Origin: Anaerolineae bacterium | GTDB lineage: Bacteria; Chloroflexota; Anaerolineae; JAAYZQ01 | DNA length: 21,214 nt | Assembly (NCBI GenBank): GCA_016929795.1 | Contig: JAFGIA010000041.1 | Span: 1-21,214, forward strand | Reading direction: 5' to 3' | Shown: positions 14,785 through 21,214 of the stretch, in pieces | Layout of the letters: every line of letters begins with the position of its first letter | Position numbering within the stretch: position 1 is the stretch's first letter | Made by a program: the position numbers and the translations under genes | Notes under the pieces: model-generated | Told to the model about the DNA's origin: nothing | Seen by the model: the letters and a program-made list of their open reading frames with translations, nothing else | The model's database searches: none

Positions 14785-14947
14785 GGCAAGGGTGAGCCCG
14801 ACCCGCGCCGAAGGCGCGCCGGGGCCAAGAGGGGAAGCCGGTGGAAATCCGGCGCTGTCCCGCAACTGTGTAGCCGTGGGCAGTGATGAGTGAGTCGTCC
14901 ATTCACTGATTGCCAGCCACGAATAAGCCAGAGCACCTGCCTTTGCC
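14785..14947 (+). promoter_or_regulatory. Cobalamin (B12) riboswitch
   Basis: The conserved cobalamin aptamer core is readable: GGGAAGCCGGTG (14832-14843), CCGG pairing, CCCGCAACTG (14859-14868), and the B12 box AAGCCAGAGCACCTGCC near the 3' end (14925-14941). The closing stem GGCAAGG (14785-14791) pairs with CCTTTGCC (14940-14947). A variable hairpin built on GGCAGTGA/TCACTGATTGCC lies between. It is followed directly by an intrinsic terminator, so binding of adenosylcobalamin or a related cobalamin probably stops transcription of the transporter genes downstream. Confidence 0.93.
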
Positions 14948-14968
14948 ACGATTATGCACCTCCGCGGA

Positions 14969-15007
14969 GAGGGGGCAGATCGCATATGCGGCCTGCCCCC
15001 TCTTTCT
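14969..15007 (+). terminator. Riboswitch expression platform: intrinsic terminator
   Basis: GAGGGGGCAG (14969-14978) and CTGCCCCCTC (14993-15002) make a perfect 10-bp stem with a 14-base loop, followed by TTTCT. The palindrome CTCCGCGGAG (14960-14969) just before it could compete with the 5' arm as an antiterminator. Its position 21 bases after the aptamer is typical of transcription-attenuating cobalamin switches. Confidence 0.85.
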
Positions 15008-15046
15008 ATGCGAAACATAAGAAATCGACGACAGAAGGGAGGTGGT

Positions 15047-15160
15047 ATGACCCACAAGCGTACTCAAAGCCCAGGAGACGGGCAGCGAGCGGCCAGTTCT
15101 GGCCCGAAGGACACAGCTGTTAGTGATATCAAAAATTCCGAAGGAGGAAAGAGACAATGA
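15047..15160 (+). CDS. Possible 37-residue leader peptide coupled to the binding-protein gene
   Basis: ATG 15047 is preceded by AGGGAGGTG, a strong but close ribosome site. The peptide begins MTHKRTQSPGDGQR and is hydrophilic and basic, with no helix or known motif. Its stop overlaps the start of the next gene (ATGA, 15157-15160), so translation could be coupled. It lies downstream of the riboswitch terminator, so it is made only when the switch is on. It may be a real small protein, a coupling device, or a chance frame; codon usage is less G/C-ending than in the neighbours, which lowers confidence. Confidence 0.35.
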   Translation: MTHKRTQSPGDGQRAASSGPKDTAVSDIKNSEGGKRQ

Positions 15161-17706
15161 GTCGTTGGATTCAGAAATTTCTCGCAGTGGCCATCATCCT
15201 GAGCCTGGTGATGGCGGTGGCAGGCTGTGGGACGACACCCGAGCCCGAGGCAGAGCCGACACAGGCCACAGGTGCCGAGACAGAAGCCACCAGCCCGCCC
15301 GCGGCGGAAGCCACCGAGACCTTCAAGCTCGGCGTGTTGGGCCCCTTCAGCGGCCCGAGCGCGCGCACGGGCGACGAGTTCAAGGCAGCCGCGACCATGG
15401 CATTTGACGCCATCGACTGGCAGATCTGCCAGTACAAGATCGAGCCAGTGTGGGTTGACTCGCAGTCCGACCCCGCCAAAGCCGCCCAGGCATACGAGCA
15501 GGCGATCATCCAGGACGGGATCGACGCGGGTGCACTGAACTGGCACAGCTCCGTCGCCGTTTCTGTCATGGAGATCGCGGCCAAGCACCAGGTGCCCCAC
15601 TTTGCCCCGTACGGCGCGACCGAAGTCGTGAATGAGACGTGGCTGAGCAACCCCGACCGCTACTACTACTGGGTGAACAAGTGGTGGCCTACCCCGAGAA
15701 AGCTGAGCATCAGCTACGTACAGGCGGTAGAAGACGCCATTGCCACCGGCACATGGACACCCGAGTCCAAGACGGTGGCCATCTATGGCGAGGACACCGA
15801 CTGGGGGCGCAGCTTTGGTGGCGCCATCAAGGAGCAGCTCGAGGCAGCCGGTTGGGAGACGGTGGCGGAAGAGTACTTTGGCATCGACCAGACCGAGTTC
15901 TATCCGCTCCTCAACAAGTTCGTCGACCTGAACCCGGCGCTGCTGGCAGGCACCAGCACGGCGCTGCCCTCATTCTCGGCCTTTATCAAGCAGGCCGACG
16001 AAGTGGGCCTGGAAAGCCTGATCGTCGCCGACGGCCTCGGCTGGTTCGGCGAGTGGTACGATTCGACCGGCTCATCGTCGAACTATATCCTCGACCAGAT
16101 CCCAGGATGGGCGACGGCAGAGGGCAAAGAGTTCGCCGAGCAGTTCGAGGCAGAGAACGGCTTTGCGCCGAGCCCGTCGGCAGCCGGCCTCGCGTTCGAC
16201 GGGACCAACTTCTTTATCCAGGTTGCCCAGCAAGTGTGTGAGAACACCGGCGCGCTGAGCCGCGAGTCACTGGCCGAGTTTGCCAAGAACGAGATCCAGA
16301 CGGGCAACTGGTCGTTCACCGACGGGATCGTCATGAGCGAGTACAAATACACACCCGAGACCGTGCCCGACCCGATCGTCGGCAAGGGCTACTATATCTT
16401 CCCAGTGCTCCAATACTTTGACGGCGAGGGCAAGGTGATCTATCCGCCCGAGTGGGCCGAGCAGCAGCTGGCCGCCCCTGGCGCGGAAGCCGTGATCATC
16501 GAGCAAGAGCCTGTCGACGAGCCGATGGAAGCCACGGAAACCTTCAACCTCGGATTCCTTGGGCCGTTCAGCGGACCGAGTGCGCGCACGGGCGCCGAGT
16601 TCAAGGCATCGGCCACCATGGCGCTCGAAGAGATCAACAGCCAGGTATGCAAGTACAAGATCGAGCCGGTGTGGATCGACTCACAGTCGGACCCGGCCAA
16701 GGCTGCCCAGGCGTACGAGCAGGCGATCGTCCAGAATGGAGTGCAGGCCGGTGTCCTCAACTGGCACAGCTCTGTGTCCGTCTCGGTCATGGAGATCACA
16801 GCCAAGCACAAAGTGCCCCACTTCTTTGGCTTTGGCGCCACAGAGGTGGTGAACGAGACCTTTGCGTCCGACCCCGACAAGTACGGCTACTGGATGTTCA
16901 AGGGATGGCCGACGCCGCGGAAGCTGAGCGTCAGCTATGTGCAGATGCTCGAAGATGCTATTGCCACTGGCACGTGGACGCCCGAGTCCAAGACGGTGGC
17001 GATCTATGGTGAGGACACGGACTGGGGGCGCAGCTTTGGCGGCGCCATCAAGGAGCAGCTGGAGGCAGCCGGTTGGGAGACGGTAGCAGAAGAGTACTTT
17101 GCCATCGACCAGACCGAGTTCTATCCACTCCTGAACAAGTTCGTGGAGCTGAACCCGGCCGTCATCGCCGGCACGAGCACGGCAGCACCTTCCTTCTCGG
17201 CCTTTATCAAGCAGGCTGACGAAGTGGGCCTCGAGAGCCTGATCATCGCCGACGGCCTCGGCTGGGTCGGCGAGTGGTACGACCTGACAGGCACTTCTTC
17301 GAACTATGTCCTCGACCAGATCCCGGGATGGGCAAGCGCCGAAGGCAAAGAGTTTTCCGAAACGTTCCGGGAGCAGTGGGACATGGAGCCAAGCCCGTCG
17401 TCGGCCGGCCTGTCGTACGACGGCACCCGGTTCTTCCTGGCAATCGCCAGGGATGCCTGTGCCGAGTATGGCGAGCTGAGCAGCGACATCATCTACAACT
17501 TTGTCAAGGACAACGTGTGGACCGGCGACTGGACCTTCACAGACGGCATCGTCATGAACGAGTATGCGACGAATCCGGAAGAGGTGCCCGACCCGATCGT
17601 GGGCAAGGGCTACTACATCTTCCCGGTGCTCCAGTACTTTGATGGCGAGGGCCAGGTGATCTATCCGCCCGAGTGGGCCACGCAGCAGATGCAGCCCAAG
17701 CCCTGA
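15157..17706 (+). CDS. Tandem-duplicated ABC substrate-binding lipoprotein (branched-chain amino acid / HAAT type)
   Basis: 849 residues from ATG 15157 (AAGGAGGAAAG upstream). A lipoprotein signal peptide ends in VAGC with C24 as the lipid-anchored cysteine, followed by an acidic linker rich in P, T and A. Two periplasmic-binding domains of Peripla_BP_6/LivK type follow (about 55-440 and 462-849), each opening LGPFSGPSARTG, separated by exactly 407 codons and joined by a short P/E-rich linker. Long blocks are nearly identical between copies (for example GEDTDWGRSFGGAIKEQL and IDQTEFYPLLNKFV), so duplication is recent or maintained by gene conversion. Both copies keep two cysteines at matching places. 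It feeds the permeases encoded downstream. The ligand is unknown; the riboswitch implies a link to cobalamin status. Confidence 0.93.
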   Translation: MSRWIQKFLAVAIILSLVMAVAGCGTTPEPEAEPTQATGAETEATSPPAAEATETFKLGVLGPFSGPSARTGDEFKAAATMAFDAIDWQICQYKIEPVWVDSQSDPAKAAQAYEQAIIQDGIDAGALNWHSSVAVSVMEIAAKHQVPHFAPYGATEVVNETWLSNPDRYYYWVNKWWPTPRKLSISYVQAVEDAIATGTWTPESKTVAIYGEDTDWGRSFGGAIKEQLEAAGWETVAEEYFGIDQTEFYPLLNKFVDLNPALLAGTSTALPSFSAFIKQADEVGLESLIVADGLGWFGEWYDSTGSSSNYILDQIPGWATAEGKEFAEQFEAENGFAPSPSAAGLAFDGTNFFIQVAQQVCENTGALSRESLAEFAKNEIQTGNWSFTDGIVMSEYKYTPETVPDPIVGKGYYIFPVLQYFDGEGKVIYPPEWAEQQLAAPGAEAVIIEQEPVDEPMEATETFNLGFLGPFSGPSARTGAEFKASATMALEEINSQVCKYKIEPVWIDSQSDPAKAAQAYEQAIVQNGVQAGVLNWHSSVSVSVMEITAKHKVPHFFGFGATEVVNETFASDPDKYGYWMFKGWPTPRKLSVSYVQMLEDAIATGTWTPESKTVAIYGEDTDWGRSFGGAIKEQLEAAGWETVAEEYFAIDQTEFYPLLNKFVELNPAVIAGTSTAAPSFSAFIKQADEVGLESLIIADGLGWVGEWYDLTGTSSNYVLDQIPGWASAEGKEFSETFREQWDMEPSPSSAGLSYDGTRFFLAIARDACAEYGELSSDIIYNFVKDNVWTGDWTFTDGIVMNEYATNPEEVPDPIVGKGYYIFPVLQYFDGEGQVIYPPEWATQQMQPKP

Positions 17707-17716
17707 GTCAAACTCT

Positions 17717-17750
17717 CCTGGGGGAGGGCTCGATCGAGCCCTCCCCCAGG
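17717..17750 (+). terminator. Perfect 34-base palindrome after the binding-protein gene
   Basis: Bases 17717-17733 are exactly complementary to 17734-17750 (outer arm CCTGGGGGAGGGCTCGA). No T-run follows, so full termination is unlikely. Such structures after binding-protein genes usually protect the upstream mRNA or cause partial termination, giving more binding protein than transporter. Confidence 0.65.
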
Positions 17751-17794
17751 AACGTACCGCTCGCAGGAACTCGGATAGCAGGAGGGAATGGCGA

Positions 17795-18529
17795 ATGCTA
17801 CTAAACGCAGAACGCGTGGTGAAAAACTTTGGAGGGCTGACCGCGGTAAACCGAGTGTCGCTCGAAGTGGAGGCCGGGCAGATCGTGGGCCTGATCGGCC
17901 CGAATGGAGCCGGCAAGACGACCTTTCTCAACTGCGTGGCAGGCGTCTACAAACCATCGGATGGGGTGGTCCATTTCAAGGGGGCGGAGATGACGGGCGA
18001 GCCGGCAGAGACGATGTGCCGCCACGGCCTGTCGCGCACATTCCAGATCCCACGCCCCTTTCCGAGATTGACCGCCATGGAGAACGTGATGGTGGGGGCA
18101 GTGTTTGGGGCCGAGCACGGCAGCAAGGTACCTGCGCGCAAGCGGGCGGTCGAGATGCTCGACTTTGTGCGCTTTCCAATGAGTGCCGACACCCCGGCCG
18201 ACCAGCTGAACGCGGTGCAGCTCAAGCGCCTCGACCTGGCACGCGCGCTGGCGTGCGGACCCGACCTTCTCTTCCTCGACGAGCTTGCTTCGGGCCTGAC
18301 GCCGGGCGAGCTGGACGACATGATGGCCCTCATCCTCAAGATCCGCGATGAGTTTGGCGTGGGCATGATCGTCGTCGAGCACATCATGAAGGTTATCACC
18401 GGCGTATGCGAGCGCGTGCTGGTCATCCAGTACGGGACGCCCATCGCCGAGGGGACACCTGCGGAAGTGATGGGAAATCCAAAGGTGATCGAAGCATACC
18501 TGGGCGAGGAAGTGACGGCCGACGAGTAG
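17795..18529 (+). CDS. livG: HAAT ABC transporter ATPase, LivG-like, with degenerate signature motif
   Basis: 244 residues from ATG 17795 (AGGAGG about 14 bases upstream; an ATG at 17788 is out of frame). Walker A GPNGAGKT (35-42), Q-loop RTFQIPR (Q84), Walker B LLFLDE (158-163) and H-loop VVEHIM (H196) are intact. The ABC signature, normally LSxGQ, reads LNAVQ (138-142), and the proline usual after Walker B is a leucine (DEL). ATP bound opposite this motif may be hydrolysed poorly, giving an asymmetric transporter. It pairs with the LivF-like ATPase next door to power the permeases. The C-terminus matches LivG length. Confidence 0.92.
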   Translation: MLLNAERVVKNFGGLTAVNRVSLEVEAGQIVGLIGPNGAGKTTFLNCVAGVYKPSDGVVHFKGAEMTGEPAETMCRHGLSRTFQIPRPFPRLTAMENVMVGAVFGAEHGSKVPARKRAVEMLDFVRFPMSADTPADQLNAVQLKRLDLARALACGPDLLFLDELASGLTPGELDDMMALILKIRDEFGVGMIVVEHIMKVITGVCERVLVIQYGTPIAEGTPAEVMGNPKVIEAYLGEEVTADE

Positions 18530-18538
18530 GAGGAAAAC

Positions 18539-19243
18539 GTGCTCGAGTTAAAGAACGTAAACACAGCCTACGACTTTCTTCAGATCCTGTGGGACGTATC
18601 ACTGCACGTCGACGAAGGGGAGTTCGTGGCATTGGTAGGGCCGAACGGGGCCGGCAAGACGACGACACTGCGCACGATTGCCGGGTTGCTCAAGCCCAAG
18701 AGCGGTGAGGTGTATTTCAAGGAAAAGGCGATCGGGCACGTCCCGGCGCACATGGTCAGCCGCATGGGCATCAGCTACATTTCAGAGGGGCTGAACCTGT
18801 TTACCGACATGTCGGTGCGTGAGAACATGCTGCTTGGGGCGTACGCCGTCAAAGACAAGAAGCAGCAGCTAGAGACCCTTGAGTTTGTGTACAGCCTGTT
18901 CCCGCGCCTACAGGAGCGCGAGAAGCAGCTTGCAGGCACGATGAGTGGTGGCGAGCGAAAAATGCTGGCCATCGCACGCGGCCTGATGTCGAGTCCCCAG
19001 CTCCTGCTCGTCGACGAGCCATCGCTCGGCCTGGCACCCCACCTGACACACGACGTGTTCCGCGCGCTCAAAACATTGCAAAAGCGAGGAGTGACCATCC
19101 TCCTGGTGGAGCAAAACGTGAACGCCACGCTCGACATCACAGACCGAGCCTACGTCCTGGAACACGGACGGATTGCGATGGAAGGCCCCAGCCGTGAGAT
19201 GAAGAGCAATCCGCACGTGCGGGCGGCATACCTGGGCATATAG
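18539..19243 (+). CDS. livF: HAAT ABC transporter ATPase, LivF-like
   Basis: 234 residues from GTG 18539; its ribosome site AGGAGG (18528-18533) overlaps the stop of the LivG-like gene, so the two are translated together. Walker A GPNGAGKT (34-41), signature MSGGE (135-139), Walker B LLLVDEP (155-161) and the LivF-type LLVEQN switch are all canonical, with SEGLNLFTDMSVRENM in the Q-loop region. It is the complete ATPase of the pair, in contrast to the LivG-like partner. It acts on the cytoplasmic face of the LivH/LivM channel. Confidence 0.95.
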   Translation: MLELKNVNTAYDFLQILWDVSLHVDEGEFVALVGPNGAGKTTTLRTIAGLLKPKSGEVYFKEKAIGHVPAHMVSRMGISYISEGLNLFTDMSVRENMLLGAYAVKDKKQQLETLEFVYSLFPRLQEREKQLAGTMSGGERKMLAIARGLMSSPQLLLVDEPSLGLAPHLTHDVFRALKTLQKRGVTILLVEQNVNATLDITDRAYVLEHGRIAMEGPSREMKSNPHVRAAYLGI

Positions 19244-19259
19244 AAAAAGGAGGAATCGG

Positions 19260-20306
19260 ATGGAGCGAGCCGTGAAGCGCACGACGTGGGAGGACCTGGT
19301 TATCCGAGCGCGGGGCAACCTGCCGGCGGTGATTGTCATCGGGCTCTCGATTGCCCTGGCGGTGTTCATCGCCGTTGACTCGGGTCCTTCGCAGATTGCC
19401 AATGTGATTGTCACGGGTGGGATGTGGGCGCTGCTGGCTGCGGGCCTGGCGCTGGTCTTTGGCGTGATGAACATCCCCCACTTTGCTCATGGCGAATCGT
19501 TCATGGTGGGCGCCTATGTCGGCTATTTCGTTTTTACGCCCATCAGTGACTATCTCAAAGAGAACCCAAACGGGTTCCTGGCAGCGGTCGGCCCAATGGC
19601 CGGCGTACTGGCAGCAGCGGTTGTGGGCGCCATCCTCGGCGCCATCGTCGAGCGCCTCATCTTTGCCCCACTGCGCAAGCGGAGCCGCGAAGGGTGGGTC
19701 ATGAACACCTTCCTGCTCACCGTGGGCCTGTCGTTCGTGCTCACCTATGGCACCGCCCTGGTGCTCGGCTCTGACTTTCGCGGCATCCCCCGCTACTACA
19801 ACGTCGACCCGATCGAGTTCCTGGGGATGCGCATCGCGGTAGACCGCGTGTTTGCGTTTGGCATCGCCATCGTCACCATCGCCCTGCTCACCTGGTTTAT
19901 GCAGCGCACGCGCACCGGACGGGCGATCCGGGCTGTGTCGCAGGATGAGACGGGAGCACAGCTGGTGGGGATCAACCTGGGATTCGTCCACACCCTCACC
20001 TTCTCGCTCGCCACTGCCATGGCAGCCATGTCGGGTGCCGCGCTCCTGTTCATGTTCCAGGCATACCCCACCGTGGGCCTCAAGCCACTCTACCTCGCCT
20101 GGTACGTGGTGATGCTGGTGGGCCTGGGCAACGTGTACGGTGCAATCATTGGCGGATTCATCGTAGCCCTGCTTCAGACTGCAACCCAGCAGTTTGCCGG
20201 TATCTCGTGGGAGCTGGTGTTTCCGACGGTGGTCATGATCCTGATCCTGATCCTGGTCCCATCGGGCATCTTTGGCTCGGAGGTGAAGGGTGTGCAGGAG
20301 CAATAG
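19260..20306 (+). CDS. livH: HAAT ABC transporter permease, LivH-like
   Basis: 348 residues from ATG 19260 (AAAGGAGG at 19246-19253). About eight to nine hydrophobic helices. The family signature is visible as LAAGLALVFGVMNIPHFAHGESFMVGAYVGYF with the INFAHG-like core, and the ATPase-docking loop as AIRAVSQDETGAQLVGINLGF. It is somewhat longer than a typical LivH (about 300), mainly because of a basic N-terminal stretch (MERAVKRTTWEDLVIRARG). It forms half of the transmembrane channel with the next gene's product. Confidence 0.94.
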   Translation: MERAVKRTTWEDLVIRARGNLPAVIVIGLSIALAVFIAVDSGPSQIANVIVTGGMWALLAAGLALVFGVMNIPHFAHGESFMVGAYVGYFVFTPISDYLKENPNGFLAAVGPMAGVLAAAVVGAILGAIVERLIFAPLRKRSREGWVMNTFLLTVGLSFVLTYGTALVLGSDFRGIPRYYNVDPIEFLGMRIAVDRVFAFGIAIVTIALLTWFMQRTRTGRAIRAVSQDETGAQLVGINLGFVHTLTFSLATAMAAMSGAALLFMFQAYPTVGLKPLYLAWYVVMLVGLGNVYGAIIGGFIVALLQTATQQFAGISWELVFPTVVMILILILVPSGIFGSEVKGVQEQ

Positions 20307-20310
20307 AACG

Positions 20311-20376
20311 CTCACGCAAAGGCGCCAAGACGCCAAGGTGCCAACAGATCCTTTTGCGGCTTGGCGGCTTTGCGAG
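20311..20376 (+). repeat. Palindromic REP/MITE-like repeat between the two permease genes
   Basis: The left arm, built on CGCAAAGGCGCCAAGACGCC (from 20315), is imperfectly complementary to the right arm, built on CCTTTTGCGGCTTGGCGGCT (to about 20369), with CTC...GAG at the outer ends. The left arm is itself a rough repeat of CGCAAAGG / GCCAAGAC / GCCAAGG units. This CGCAAAGGCGCCAAG style is common in dispersed short repeats of several bacterial phyla. It sits inside an operon without a coding role and would form a long hairpin in the mRNA. Confidence 0.6.
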
Positions 20377-20396
20377 AGACAAGGAGGACAGAACGG

Positions 20397-21214
20397 ATGA
20401 ACGACGAGAACGGTTTGTACGACCGGATCAAGGGGGCACTCGCCACCATCGGCTTTTCGCCGCTGGGCCTGGTGCTGATCATCCTCCTGGCGCTGCTGCC
20501 CTTTATCCCACCCTTTGACCAGGAGCATATCCTGCGCTGGATGATCATGGGTGCGTTCCTGGCTGCGCAGGCGGTGGCCTTTGACTTTACGGCAGGATAT
20601 ATCAACGTCGTAAACTTTGGTTTTGCCGCCATCCTCGGAGCCGGTGCCTACACTTCGGCGATCCTGGCAAACACGAACCCGGTGCTGGCGGTAACGCCAG
20701 GCATTTCACCTTGGATCGGGATCTGGGTGGGCGCCATCCTGGCCGGTCTCATCGGCCTAGGGCTGGGAATCATTACGCTCCGGCTGCGCGGTATCTTTGC
20801 TGCGGTCATGGCCTGGTTCATGGGCATTGCGCTGCTCGGGCTGGCGAACAATCTGGTGGACCTGACGCGTGGCCCACTGGGCATGGCACCGCGGCCGTTC
20901 CTTGACACACCGTCGAACCGGCCCTACTTTTACATCATCCTGGCGATGTTACTCGTGGTCTATATCACACTGCAGCTCGTCGTCAAGAGCAAGTTCGGGC
21001 TGGCATTCAAGGCCATCGGCCAGAACTTTGACGCCGCACGCGCCTCGGGCATCAACCCCACCTACTACCGCGTGTTCAACTTTGCGCTGTCGGCGTTTTT
21101 TGCCGGCTGGCTGGGCGGCTTCTATGCCCACTACTTTGGCTCACTCACGCCGGCGACCATGATGCACACCTCCAAGACGGTCGAGGTGCTGGCCATCGCC
21201 TACATCGGCGGGCG
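20397..21214 (+). CDS. livM: HAAT ABC transporter permease, LivM-like (3' end outside window)
   Basis: The frame opens at ATG 20397 (AAGGAGG at 20381-20387) and runs to the window end without a stop, giving 272 codons so far. It begins MNDENGLYDRIKGALATIG. The LivM hallmark region reads DFTAGYINVVNFGFAAILGAG, and the ATPase-docking loop is FKAIGQNFDAARASGINPTYYR, followed by FNFALSAFFAGWLGGFYAHY. Typical LivM proteins run about 300-360 residues, so only a short part is missing. With the LivH-like protein it forms the channel. Confidence 0.94.
   Translation, partial: MNDENGLYDRIKGALATIGFSPLGLVLIILLALLPFIPPFDQEHILRWMIMGAFLAAQAVAFDFTAGYINVVNFGFAAILGAGAYTSAILANTNPVLAVTPGISPWIGIWVGAILAGLIGLGLGIITLRLRGIFAAVMAWFMGIALLGLANNLVDLTRGPLGMAPRPFLDTPSNRPYFYIILAMLLVVYITLQLVVKSKFGLAFKAIGQNFDAARASGINPTYYRVFNFALSAFFAGWLGGFYAHYFGSLTPATMMHTSKTVEVLAIAYIGG

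Noticed and set aside
13748..14902. Long minus-strand open frame opposite the methyltransferase
   Set aside because: The plus strand encodes an unmistakable pterin-binding protein with a ribosome site; the antisense translation has no domain and runs into the riboswitch.
16681..17931. Long minus-strand open frame opposite the tandem binding protein
   Set aside because: It mirrors the repeated domain on the plus strand and spans the 34-base palindrome. No support of its own.
19137..20528. Long open frame on the minus strand opposite the livH/livM genes
   Set aside because: It is a shadow of GC-rich coding on the other strand: low-complexity H/Q/R/D-rich translation, no ribosome site, and opposite clear permeases.
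1..21214. CRISPR array, tRNA, rRNA, transposon or prophage
   Set aside because: No regularly spaced direct repeats, no cloverleaf-like segments, no transposase or phage proteins were seen on either strand.

Overview
The window is GC-rich, gene-dense bacterial DNA with clear Shine-Dalgarno sites and ordinary stop codons (TAA, TAG and TGA all end genes here). I infer a member of the Chloroflexota (Anaerolineae-like). The main clue is the secreted 909-residue protein ending in YLPLVLR, a tail I associate with exported proteins of that phylum. The AcsE/MtrH-type methyltransferase and the style of the ABC transporter fit. No 16S gene or marker proves this.

Layout. 1-2765: two ABC-2 exporter permeases (the first cut by the window edge) and a HELVH zinc peptidase-like protein. 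2770-4237: a CPBP intramembrane protease and a convergent small membrane protein resembling the RipA family. 4396-6050: the most unusual part. A good sigma70-type promoter precedes two very small membrane proteins, each interrupted by one in-frame TGA in its first membrane helix. Each TGA is followed at 20-21 nt by the apical loop of a hairpin of SECIS-like shape. The two proteins align around the TGA and around a shared AFH motif in the second helix. They look like a paralogous pair of previously unrecognised small membrane selenoproteins, followed by a YqaE/Pmp3 protein and a SAM-dependent methyltransferase. 6078-9946: a perfect-consensus promoter, the large beta-helix surface protein and an alpha/alpha-toroid protein. 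10074-12790: a chemoreceptor and, convergent to it, a CorA metal channel.

12992-21214: a GntR/FCD regulator with its own promoter, possible operator and terminator; a methyltetrahydrofolate:corrinoid methyltransferase-like gene; then a cobalamin riboswitch with a terminator. Downstream of the riboswitch is a complete branched-chain-amino-acid-type (HAAT) ABC importer: a lipoprotein with two tandem substrate-binding domains, two ATPases (one with a degenerate signature motif) and two permeases (the last cut by the window end). Cobalamin control of a HAAT importer next to a corrinoid-linked methyltransferase suggests a B12-linked uptake or methyl-transfer function; the substrate cannot be read from the sequence.

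I saw no rRNA, tRNA, CRISPR array, transposase or phage gene. The only stretch over 300 bases without a gene longer than 50 codons is 14699-15156, which holds the riboswitch, its terminator and a 37-codon ORF.
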